This document shows positions 27,802-35,381 of a DNA stretch of 64,000 nt, one piece after another (position 1 is the stretch's first letter; each line of letters begins with the position of its first letter). A program made the translations under genes and the position numbers. A model generated the notes under the pieces. The model saw nothing but the letters and a program-made list of their open reading frames with translations. It did no database searches and was not told the origin of the DNA. The stretch comes from a bacterium (GTDB lineage: Bacteria > Elusimicrobiota > Elusimicrobia > Elusimicrobiales > UBA9959), in the NCBI GenBank assembly GCA_021811185.1, contig JAJZPL010000010.1:1-64000 (forward strand), read 5' to 3'.

Positions 27802-30800
27802 ATGAACCGCACCTTAATTTTCTCCTTGATCTTCGCGGCGCTGGCGCCTTGGGCGTCCGCTTACGAGAAGATAGAGTTCAAGGGCCAGATCCTGAGCCCG
27901 GCTTTCATGAAACCGTCGGCCGTGGCCGTTTCCGGCGGCAAGGTCTTCGTGGCCGACTCCAGGGCCAACGCGGTCTTTGTCTTCGACTCCGAGGGTAAGC
28001 AGCTCGCGAAGATCGACGGCGGGCTTAAGGCGCCAGAGGCGCTGGCCTTCGGCGGCGGCAGGCTTTACGTGGCCGACACCGGCAACTCCCGCGTGGCGGT
28101 CTTCGACGGCGAGGGCAAGCCCCTCTGGTCGTTCTCCGGCGAAGGTTCCGCCCCCGGCCAGCTGGACGCCCCCGGCGGCATCGCCTACGGCCCCGACAAC
28201 CGGCTTTACGTCTCCAACACCGGCAATTCCCGTGTCGACGTTTTCAACTCCGACGGTATCTACCTTTACGGCTTCCCTACCCTGAAGGCCGACGGCCTCA
28301 CTAAAGTGTACCCCGCGCACATCGCGCTCGACCGTTCCGGGAACATCTTCGTTTCCGACCCGGACAAGGCGCTGCTGCAGAAATACGACCGGCCCGGCAA
28401 GCTGCTCAGGGAGATGAACGTGGCCAATAACGGCGCGGCCCCGGATGCCCGCGGCCTGCTCTATATAATCGATTCCAAAGAAGGCAAGGTTAAGGAATAT
28501 TCCGAGCTGGGCGGCGTTCTGGGAACTTTTGGCACCAAGGGCAAGGGCAAGAGCGCGTTCGGCAACCTGCGCGACATCGCCATGGACGAAGCGGGCGTGC
28601 TCTACCTTTGCGACGACGAGAACAGGAAAGTGGCGGCCATCAAGCTGGAAAGTTCCGGCAATGCCCCCGAGCTGCCCCTGGCTCCCGTGCTGGACCGCTT
28701 CACCGTGAGCGGGCCGGTAGTGAAACTGCCCTTCAAAGCCGACGTCTTCGCCGTGACGCCCGACAACAAGGTTGTGGCTTACCTGCCCGAAACCCGGGAG
28801 ATAGTCCTTATCGACGGCGGCGTCAAGAAAACCCTGGTGCGCGAGGGCAAGCTGCAGGGGCAGGTGCGCTCGCCGCGCGGCATCTTCGTGGACAAGCAGG
28901 GCATGATCTACGTGGCGGATACCGGCAACGACCGGGTGCAGATCTTCAACCCCGACGGCAGCTACTCCAACCAGTTCGGCGAGAGCGGCTCCGGGGACGG
29001 GCAGTTCAAGGCGCCTTCTTCGGTGGCGGTCAATTCCAAGGGCAATATCTACGTGGCCGATACCCGGAACAAAAAGATAAAGGCTTTCAGCCAGGACGGC
29101 ATCTTCCTGTTCGCCGCCGGCCCGGAGCTGGGCAACATCACGCTGCTTAACCCGGTGGCGGTGCGCTGCGACGAGAACAAGAACGTCTATATCCTGGACG
29201 CCGCGCTCAAGAAGGTAGTCGTTACGGACGCCATGGGCAAGTTCCTGCGCGTCTGGGACGATTCCGGCGCGCTGCGGGACCCGGTTTCCCTGGATTACGA
29301 CGGCAAGGGCTTTTTCTATATCCTGGACAAGGGCTCCTACAACGTCAAGATCTTCGACGCAGAAGGCAATTTCACCGCCAGTTTCTTCGCCAAGGGCCGC
29401 GGCGAGCGCGAGCTCTGGGACCCGCAGTGCCTGGCTTTCCGCAACGACAAGATCTATATCTCCGACCCCGAGAACGCGCGGATCCTGGCTTTCGATATCA
29501 GCTACCTTCCCGAGGAACCCTTCGACCTTAAGGCCGAAGCCGGGGAGAAGGGCGTAAAGCTTTCGTGGAAAGCCAAGGCCAACGCCTGGACCGACGGCTA
29601 CAGGGTCTTCCGCCGGCAGGGCGCCGACGGCGAGCTTAAGGAGATCGCCTCCGTGAAGGAGAAGGCTTACGAAGATGCCGCCCTGACCGCCGCGGCTACT
29701 TACTACTATTACGCGGCGCACCTGTCCGTAAGCGGCGCGCAGGGCGGCCTTTCCCTGCCGGCCGCCGCCTACTTCAAGCCGCCGGAAGCCCCCAAGCCCG
29801 CAGAGCCCGCGCCCGCGGCGGAGAACAAGAACGTGGCCCCGATGGAGATCGTCCCGCTGGAGCTCAATTACATCTTCTCGGCCAACTACAAGTATTACCA
29901 GAAGAACCCGGTGGGCCGCATCGCCGTGGTGAACAACACCGACAGCGACTTTACCAACGTTAAGCTTTCCTTCTTCTTCAAGGACTTCATGGATTTTCCG
30001 ACCGACACGATCGTGAAGGAAGTGAAAGCCAGGTCCAAGGTCGACGTGGACTTGATGGCCACGCTGAACAACAGGATCCTCGGCATAACGGAGGACACCC
30101 CGGTCCAGTGCCAGCTGACGCTGACCTATTACCAGGACGGGGCGGAGAAGACCTTCACGCTGAACCAGCCGGTGAAGGTGCTGTCCAAGAACGCCATCGT
30201 CTGGGACAAGCCGGCGCGCCTGGCCAATTTCATCACCACCAAGGACACCCCGGTGATGGGCTTCAGCCGCTACGCCTTGAACGAGAAGGGCAAGGTTGAG
30301 GACGAGACCTCGTTCCTGAACGGCAATACCCTGACCGCGCTGATGGTGTGGGAGGCGCTGGGCGAGCAGGGCCTGAGCTACCTGGCCGACCCGGTCAGCC
30401 CTTATTCGGTGATCAAATCCTCCAGGGCCGAGGCGCTGGATACGGTGCAGTTCCCGCGCACCACGCTGAAGCTCAGGAGCGGCGACTGCGACGACCTGAC
30501 GGCGCTTTTCGCCTCCATCCTGGAGGCCGCCGGCGTGCAGACGGCGCTGCTGGACTACCCGGCGCACATAGCGCTGATGTTCGACACGGGCTCCTCCGAC
30601 GCCAGGGAAGTCGGCATCCCAGAGGAATACCTGATCAAGCACGACAATACCTGGTGGATAGGGCTCGAGACCACCATGGTGGGCAAGGATTTCTACGAAG
30701 CGGTAAAGCACGAGGCGGACCTGTATCGCCGGTCCAAGGACGAGGTGCGTGTTATAGACGTGAGAACGGCCTGGTCGGAGTTCGAACCCGTCACGCTGCC

Positions 30801-31275
30801 CGATACCGAGGCCGAGAGCTACCCCGACAAGGCCAAGTTCATCGCGCGCGTTAAAGCGGCCGCGGCCGGCCTGCTCAAGGCCCGCTACGCCTACTTCAAA
30901 GATTACTACGGCAAGATCCTGCTGGAGGACCCCGCCGACATCGACGCCAACCTGAACCTGGGCATCCTTACCGCCCGGAACGGGGAAGCCGGGGCGGCGG
31001 AAAAATACTTCGGGGAAGTGCTGGAGAAAGAGCCGCACAACGCGGCCGCGCTGAACAACCTGGGCAACCTCGCTCTGGAGCAGGGCAAGTACGACGAAGC
31101 GCGCAAATACTATTTCGACTCCGCCAAGGCCGACCCGTACGACGCGGAGATCTGGCTGAACCTGGCCCGCCTTTCCGACAAGGCCGGCAAGAAGGACGAC
31201 GTGAAGGCCTTCGCCGACCGCGCCGCCAAGATAGACCCCGCCGCCAAAACGAGCGGGGATAAGCTGCTGAAATAA
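27802..31275 (+). CDS. Large secreted NHL-repeat/FN3/transglutaminase-like/TPR protein
   Basis: A 1157-residue protein with a signal peptide ending WASA. Residues 25-570 hold about ten NHL repeats (motifs such as VADTGNSRV, VADTGNDRVQIFN and VADTRNKKIKAF), predicted to form beta-propellers. A fibronectin-III domain occupies about 574-660. A beta-rich region follows, and a transglutaminase-like segment (LRSGDCDDLTALFASILEAAG, then YPAHIALMF) around 890-935 provides a Cys- and His-containing site. The tail has TPR motifs (NAAALNNLGNLAL) to residue 1157. It starts after a strong ribosome site and is followed by a small envelope protein. A surface scaffold or peptide-processing function is a guess. 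Confidence 0.85.
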   Translation: MNRTLIFSLIFAALAPWASAYEKIEFKGQILSPAFMKPSAVAVSGGKVFVADSRANAVFVFDSEGKQLAKIDGGLKAPEALAFGGGRLYVADTGNSRVAVFDGEGKPLWSFSGEGSAPGQLDAPGGIAYGPDNRLYVSNTGNSRVDVFNSDGIYLYGFPTLKADGLTKVYPAHIALDRSGNIFVSDPDKALLQKYDRPGKLLREMNVANNGAAPDARGLLYIIDSKEGKVKEYSELGGVLGTFGTKGKGKSAFGNLRDIAMDEAGVLYLCDDENRKVAAIKLESSGNAPELPLAPVLDRFTVSGPVVKLPFKADVFAVTPDNKVVAYLPETREIVLIDGGVKKTLVREGKLQGQVRSPRGIFVDKQGMIYVADTGNDRVQIFNPDGSYSNQFGESGSGDGQFKAPSSVAVNSKGNIYVADTRNKKIKAFSQDGIFLFAAGPELGNITLLNPVAVRCDENKNVYILDAALKKVVVTDAMGKFLRVWDDSGALRDPVSLDYDGKGFFYILDKGSYNVKIFDAEGNFTASFFAKGRGERELWDPQCLAFRNDKIYISDPENARILAFDISYLPEEPFDLKAEAGEKGVKLSWKAKANAWTDGYRVFRRQGADGELKEIASVKEKAYEDAALTAAATYYYYAAHLSVSGAQGGLSLPAAAYFKPPEAPKPAEPAPAAENKNVAPMEIVPLELNYIFSANYKYYQKNPVGRIAVVNNTDSDFTNVKLSFFFKDFMDFPTDTIVKEVKARSKVDVDLMATLNNRILGITEDTPVQCQLTLTYYQDGAEKTFTLNQPVKVLSKNAIVWDKPARLANFITTKDTPVMGFSRYALNEKGKVEDETSFLNGNTLTALMVWEALGEQGLSYLADPVSPYSVIKSSRAEALDTVQFPRTTLKLRSGDCDDLTALFASILEAAGVQTALLDYPAHIALMFDTGSSDAREVGIPEEYLIKHDNTWWIGLETTMVGKDFYEAVKHEADLYRRSKDEVRVIDVRTAWSEFEPVTLPDTEAESYPDKAKFIARVKAAAAGLLKARYAYFKDYYGKILLEDPADIDANLNLGILTARNGEAGAAEKYFGEVLEKEPHNAAALNNLGNLALEQGKYDEARKYYFDSAKADPYDAEIWLNLARLSDKAGKKDDVKAFADRAAKIDPAAKTSGDKLLK

Positions 31276-31286
31276 GGAGGGGTGAT

Positions 31287-31814
31287 ATGAAGAAAATACT
31301 TTTAACGCTGGCGCTGGTGTTCACGTTCAACGCGGCCTGGGCCGCCGACGGCGGGGACTGGAAGAGCTGGTACTCCAATACGCTGAAAGGCCTTAAGGCC
31401 AAGGTGGAGAGCCGGCTCCAATCCAAGAACAGGGTGGCCGCCGTGGCGGCCGTGCGCGGAGAAAAGCAGGGCGGCGACGCCCGGGCCCTGTACTGGAAGG
31501 GCGGGGTTTCCGAGGCGGCCCGCAAAAAACTGGACGCCGAGCGCAAACAGCTCACCGACGCGCTGCAGCTGGTGCTGGACGGCAGCCTGCCGCAGGGGAA
31601 GGCCGCCATAGAAAAGTTCATGAAAGATAACCCCGACAGCGTCTACCTGGCCGAGGCCAAAGAAGCCCTCGAGAAACTGCCCGCGGACCAGACCAGGCCC
31701 GCAGCGGCGCAGCCCGCTAAAGAGGGAGCTGCGCCGCAGAAAGAAGAGAAGGCGGCGCAGCCGAAAGAGGAAAAGGCCGCTGCCGAAACGGCTCCGACCG
31801 GTTCCGGCAATTAA
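31287..31814 (+). CDS. Small secreted protein of unknown function
   Basis: A 175-residue protein with a clear signal peptide (cleavage near AWA-ADGG) and no recognised domain. The mature part has a helical KVESRLQSKNRV segment. The C-terminus is a low-complexity run rich in Ala, Lys, Pro and Glu with three repeats of a KEEKA unit, likely disordered. An AAGGAGGGG ribosome site lies 11 bases after the stop of the large NHL protein, so it probably belongs to the same operon and acts with it in the periplasm. Confidence 0.8.
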   Translation: MKKILLTLALVFTFNAAWAADGGDWKSWYSNTLKGLKAKVESRLQSKNRVAAVAAVRGEKQGGDARALYWKGGVSEAARKKLDAERKQLTDALQLVLDGSLPQGKAAIEKFMKDNPDSVYLAEAKEALEKLPADQTRPAAAQPAKEGAAPQKEEKAAQPKEEKAAAETAPTGSGN

Positions 31815-31827
31815 CGGCAGAGAGACA

Positions 31828-31859
31828 TGAAAAAGCCCCGCCCAGGCGGGGCTTTTTCA
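31828..31859 (+). terminator. Intrinsic terminator
   Basis: A near-perfect inverted repeat, with AAAAAGCCCCGC facing GCGGGGCTTTTT and a short loop, followed by T-rich sequence, separates the convergent ends of the NHL operon and the next lipoprotein gene; it can work in both directions. Confidence 0.92.
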
Positions 31860-31871
31860 TTTGGCGGGGCG

Positions 31872-32906
31872 TCAGTCGTCGGGGGTTTCGGAGGAAGCCG
31901 CTTCTTTGGGGTTCCAGGAGCGGGCGGCGGGGGCCGGGGTTATCCCCGGCGCGGCGGCCGCCGAAGTAGTTACCGGGACCGTCCAGGTCTTATCCGGCCG
32001 GACCGGGACCGCGGCGGGTTTTTCCTGCGCGCCTGCGGGCTGGGCGGGCGTAATTTCCTGTGCCGGCGCGGCCGACGGCTTGCCGGGCACGATCCAGGTC
32101 TTGTCAGGTTTTTCCGGCTTAACGGCCTCCGTGCCGCCGGGAGCGGCCTGCTCGGAAGTGCCGGGCAGCCAGGACCTGTCCGGAGGCATGGGAGGGGCGG
32201 GGATGGAGTCGGGCTCGGGGGCCTCTCTTCCGGCCGCGGGCAGCTCGCCGGCCGCGCCGCCGCCCGCTTTCAGCCTGGCGTACACGTCGGTGGCGGACCG
32301 CCAGAGCATCTGTTTTAAGAGGGTGTTCTCGCGGGGGCCGGGCGCGAAGAAGGGGTAAAGCGGGGCCAGCAGCAGGTGAAAAGTGGTTTTGCGCTGGCCT
32401 ACGATCTCCACGCGGGCTATGCCGGTGGAGACGGCGAAGTCCGCGTCAAGGGCGTAGTTCACGCGGAGGGTGGAAGGGATGATGAAGATGAAGCCGGTTT
32501 CCGCCAGGTAGGAATGGAAAAGGTCGGCGTAGGTCCACCGGCCGTAGGTGGTGAGTTCCAGGCGCAGCGTGCCGCGGCCTTTCTCCCGGTCGTAAAGGCC
32601 GGCCGCCCGGTATATTTCCTTCGCGCGTTCCGCAAAGGCAGAGCTGTCCTCGGCCGGCGCCGCTACCGTCTGCGGTTTGAGCGGGTTGGAGATGGAACCT
32701 TCGCCTATGGAGTCCGTGGGCGAGCGGTACGGGTAATTGCGCCAGGAGACCTTGATGTCGGAAAAAGGCGTCACCGAACGGTCCTGCAGCATGGCGGAGG
32801 CGGCGTTGCGTTCGACCAGGATGTCGCCGGAGTTGAAGGAAGCGCAGCCGCAGAAAAAGACCGAAAAAGCCAGGGGGAGGAGCAGGAGATACTTTTTTAT
32901 TGGCAT
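31872..32906 (-). CDS. Lipoprotein with C-terminal PDKTW-type repeats, unknown function
   Basis: A 344-residue protein with a signal peptide ending FFCGC, a lipobox-like site. Residues 20-215 are a globular region with no recognised domain. The C-terminal 120 residues are Pro/Ala-rich and contain a repeated motif: PDRSWLPG, PDKTWIVPG, PDKTWTVP and a final RSWNP. These could be ligand- or protein-binding tails exposed from the outer or inner membrane. The gene is convergent with the NHL operon, with a shared terminator, and is followed upstream by the divergent gap before 33008. Confidence 0.8.
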   Translation of the reverse strand: MPIKKYLLLLPLAFSVFFCGCASFNSGDILVERNAASAMLQDRSVTPFSDIKVSWRNYPYRSPTDSIGEGSISNPLKPQTVAAPAEDSSAFAERAKEIYRAAGLYDREKGRGTLRLELTTYGRWTYADLFHSYLAETGFIFIIPSTLRVNYALDADFAVSTGIARVEIVGQRKTTFHLLLAPLYPFFAPGPRENTLLKQMLWRSATDVYARLKAGGGAAGELPAAGREAPEPDSIPAPPMPPDRSWLPGTSEQAAPGGTEAVKPEKPDKTWIVPGKPSAAPAQEITPAQPAGAQEKPAAVPVRPDKTWTVPVTTSAAAAPGITPAPAARSWNPKEAASSETPDD

Positions 32907-33007
32907 TGTGTGTGAATCCGCCTGATATCCGTCATTATGAAATACCGCGTATTTTTACTATATTATATTATACAACCAAATAGCCGCAAGCTGCTTAGGG
33001 GAAGACT
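32907..33007. promoter_or_regulatory. Divergent promoter region
   Basis: A 101-base gap with an AT-rich TATATTATATTATA tract at about 32958-32971, suitable as a -10 region for the plus-strand GNAT-like gene. AGGGGA lies just upstream of the latter's ATG at 33008. No further element is visible. Confidence 0.4.
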
Positions 33008-34204
33008 ATGCCGCCGAAAAAAATCGAGAAGATAATACAGACCGAAGGAAAGCCGGATATCATAATCCGCCTGGCCCAGGTACAGGACATGCGCCGCATC
33101 CAGATGCTTTACGCCGAAGTCTACGGCGCTTCCTACCCGATCCCCATCATAATGGACAAGGCGCTGATGCGCAGCGCCATAGAGAACGACGATTACTACT
33201 GGATGGTGGCGGAGTGCGAGGGGCGCGTGATAGGCAGCCTCGTCTACGAGCTGAACCTGGAGTACAGGAACTCGAAGGCCTTCGGCGCCGTGGTGAGCCT
33301 GGAATTCCGCAAGCTTGACCTGGCCTACACGATGATGAAGCTGGTCCTAGACGACATAACGAAGAAGAAGGACCTGGTGGACCTGGTCTACGCCACCACC
33401 CGCACCGCCAACTACGCCCCTCAGCGGCTGACGGAGAACCTCGGCTTCATCAAGCTGGGGATCTTCCCCAACACGCATAAGGTGCAGGATAACGAAACGC
33501 ACTGCCTTACGGCTTTTTTCACCGATAAGGCGCTGCAGATGCGCAGAAAAAATACCAGGATCATCCCCGAAGTGGAGCCCTTTTACGAGATCGTCCGGCG
33601 GCAGATCGACCTGGACAAGCCGCAGGTTAAGAACGTGGAAGGGATGTACAGCGACCACAAGCAGAAGATCCCGCTGCTCAACTTCGAGGCCATAACCGCG
33701 CCGGCGTTCGTAAAGAACCGCTACAAGAAGACGAAGAGCAACAGTTTCTTCGGACATATCGTGATGCCGTTCCACGAGCCGAACCTGATCCTGATCACGC
33801 CGGACCAGGGCACGGAGGTCTACCTGACCTACAGCACCAAGGATAAATACAGCGTGATCGTGGGCGGCGTGACCAACGAGAAAAGCTTCGCCGTGGTGCT
33901 CGAGAGCGTGGCCCAGAAGGTCAGCCAGATGGACATGGCTTACGTGGAGGTCATCATAGACGCCTACTCGCCGCATATCCAGCGCGACGCGCTGGACGCG
34001 CGGTTCATCCCGAGCGCCTACTTCCCCTGCGCCAAGCGCATGGGGGGCAAGCGGTACGACTGTATCGTCTTCTCGAGGACTTTCGACATCCTCGATTTCC
34101 GCAACGTCAAGATCATCTCGCTGTACAAGAACTTCCTGAAGGAATACCTGAAGCTCTGGCGCGAGAACTACATCGAGCTGGTCTTCAAGACCGAGCCCAA
34201 ATAG
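33008..34204 (+). CDS. GNAT-like acetyltransferase-family protein with extra C-terminal domain
   Basis: A 398-residue protein. The N-terminal half (20-175) resembles a GNAT fold: IIIRLAQVQDMRRIQ, GRVIGSLVYELN, SLEFRKLDLAYTMMKLVLDD, and a CoA-side segment near NYAPQRLTENLGFIKLG. The second half (175-398) has no clear domain and contains FIPSAYFPCAKR. It is followed after 7 bases by the LuxE-like gene, so they form one operon. GNAT proteins transfer acyl groups from acyl-CoA; here it could deliver or remove an acyl group in the reductase pathway, though the substrate is unknown. Confidence 0.75.
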   Translation: MPPKKIEKIIQTEGKPDIIIRLAQVQDMRRIQMLYAEVYGASYPIPIIMDKALMRSAIENDDYYWMVAECEGRVIGSLVYELNLEYRNSKAFGAVVSLEFRKLDLAYTMMKLVLDDITKKKDLVDLVYATTRTANYAPQRLTENLGFIKLGIFPNTHKVQDNETHCLTAFFTDKALQMRRKNTRIIPEVEPFYEIVRRQIDLDKPQVKNVEGMYSDHKQKIPLLNFEAITAPAFVKNRYKKTKSNSFFGHIVMPFHEPNLILITPDQGTEVYLTYSTKDKYSVIVGGVTNEKSFAVVLESVAQKVSQMDMAYVEVIIDAYSPHIQRDALDARFIPSAYFPCAKRMGGKRYDCIVFSRTFDILDFRNVKIISLYKNFLKEYLKLWRENYIELVFKTEPK

Positions 34205-34211
34205 GAACCCT

Positions 34212-35381
34212 ATGGCCGACCTTTCCGTAGAAGACCGACTTCCGCCCGTATATAAGCCGCTGAAAAGCCGCGCCGCGCTCGATGCGCTGTTCGAGACTCC
34301 GGCTTTCGAGTATTCGCCTGAAACCTCAAAGGCTTTCTGCGCCTCCATGCGCGCCGCGCTGGATTTCCAGGGCAAGCGCGCGCCGGTGCTGAAAGCGCTC
34401 TACAAAGCCGAAGGCTTCGAGCCGGAGTCGGTCAGGAAGGAAAAGGACATTTCGAGTATCCCATTTCTCTTCGTGGCCGCGCTGAAGGAGCGCGACCTCA
34501 CCACGCTGCCGCCGTCGCAGATCGCGCTGGAGCTCAAATCCAGCGGCACTTCTGGCCAGCACAGCCGCATGCAGCTGGACAAGGGCTCGCTGATGCGCGT
34601 GCGCCGCATGGCCTGGAAGGTGTTCGAAGGCCTGGGGCTCACCGACCTGGAGCGGGCCCACGATTATATCTGCTTCACCTACGACCCCGAAGTGGCCAAG
34701 GACCTGGGCACCGCCTGGACGGACAAGCTGCTCACCGGCTTCACCAAAAAGGGGGAGATCTTCTACACCTTCCGCTGGAGCAAGGCGAAGAACGACTTTT
34801 ACTTCGATATCGACGGCGCCGTTTCGGCCATGAAGAAGTTCGAGGACGCGCGGGGCGTGGTGCGGCTGGTGGGCTTTCCCGCGTTCGCGCTGAAGCTGAC
34901 CGAGGAATTCAAGCGCCGCTACGGGCGCTACCCGAAGCTGAACCCGGAGTCCAGCGTGGTAACCGGCGGCGGCTGGAAGACCCTGGCCGACGAGGCTATC
35001 GATAAGAAAGTTTACCGCGGCATCCTGGCCGCCAACCTGGGCATCCCCGCGGAGAACGTGCGCGACCTGTTCGGCATGGTGGAGCACGGCGTGCCGTACG
35101 TGGACTGCAGGCTGGGGAATTTCCATATCCCTAACTACGGCCGCGTGATAGCGCGCCACCCGGGCACGCTCGCCCCGCTTGGCTACGGCAAGAAGGGGCT
35201 GCTGCAGTTCATTACCCCTTATCTCACCAGTTATCCCTCGCTTTCGGTGCTGTCGTCGGACTTCGGGCTGGTGCGCGAGCGCTGCTCCTGCGGCCTGGCG
35301 GGCCCGGTGCTGGAGATCCACGGCCGCGCCGGAGTTAAAAAACTTAAGGGCTGCGCCATCAGCGCGGCGACCATGTTATGA
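34212..35381 (+). CDS. LuxE-like acyl-protein synthetase
   Basis: A 389-residue AMP-binding enzyme of the LuxE type. The nucleotide loop is SSGTSGQ; FGMVEHGVPYVDC and HIPNYGRVIARHPGTL match the LuxE core; a CSCG pair follows. The conserved C-terminal cysteine of LuxE corresponds to Cys381 in KGCAISA, the site that carries the acyl chain before transfer to the reductase. It would activate a carboxylic acid as acyl-AMP and hold it as a thioester. Its stop overlaps the LuxC-PaaK fusion start (ATGA), the expected partner. No luciferase genes are present nearby. Confidence 0.88.
   Translation: MADLSVEDRLPPVYKPLKSRAALDALFETPAFEYSPETSKAFCASMRAALDFQGKRAPVLKALYKAEGFEPESVRKEKDISSIPFLFVAALKERDLTTLPPSQIALELKSSGTSGQHSRMQLDKGSLMRVRRMAWKVFEGLGLTDLERAHDYICFTYDPEVAKDLGTAWTDKLLTGFTKKGEIFYTFRWSKAKNDFYFDIDGAVSAMKKFEDARGVVRLVGFPAFALKLTEEFKRRYGRYPKLNPESSVVTGGGWKTLADEAIDKKVYRGILAANLGIPAENVRDLFGMVEHGVPYVDCRLGNFHIPNYGRVIARHPGTLAPLGYGKKGLLQFITPYLTSYPSLSVLSSDFGLVRERCSCGLAGPVLEIHGRAGVKKLKGCAISAATML

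Noticed and set aside
27814-31038. A 1074-codon open frame on the minus strand opposite the NHL-repeat gene
   Set aside because: GC-rich coding DNA gives long antisense frames. The plus-strand frame has a signal peptide, ribosome site and clear domains; the antisense product has none.
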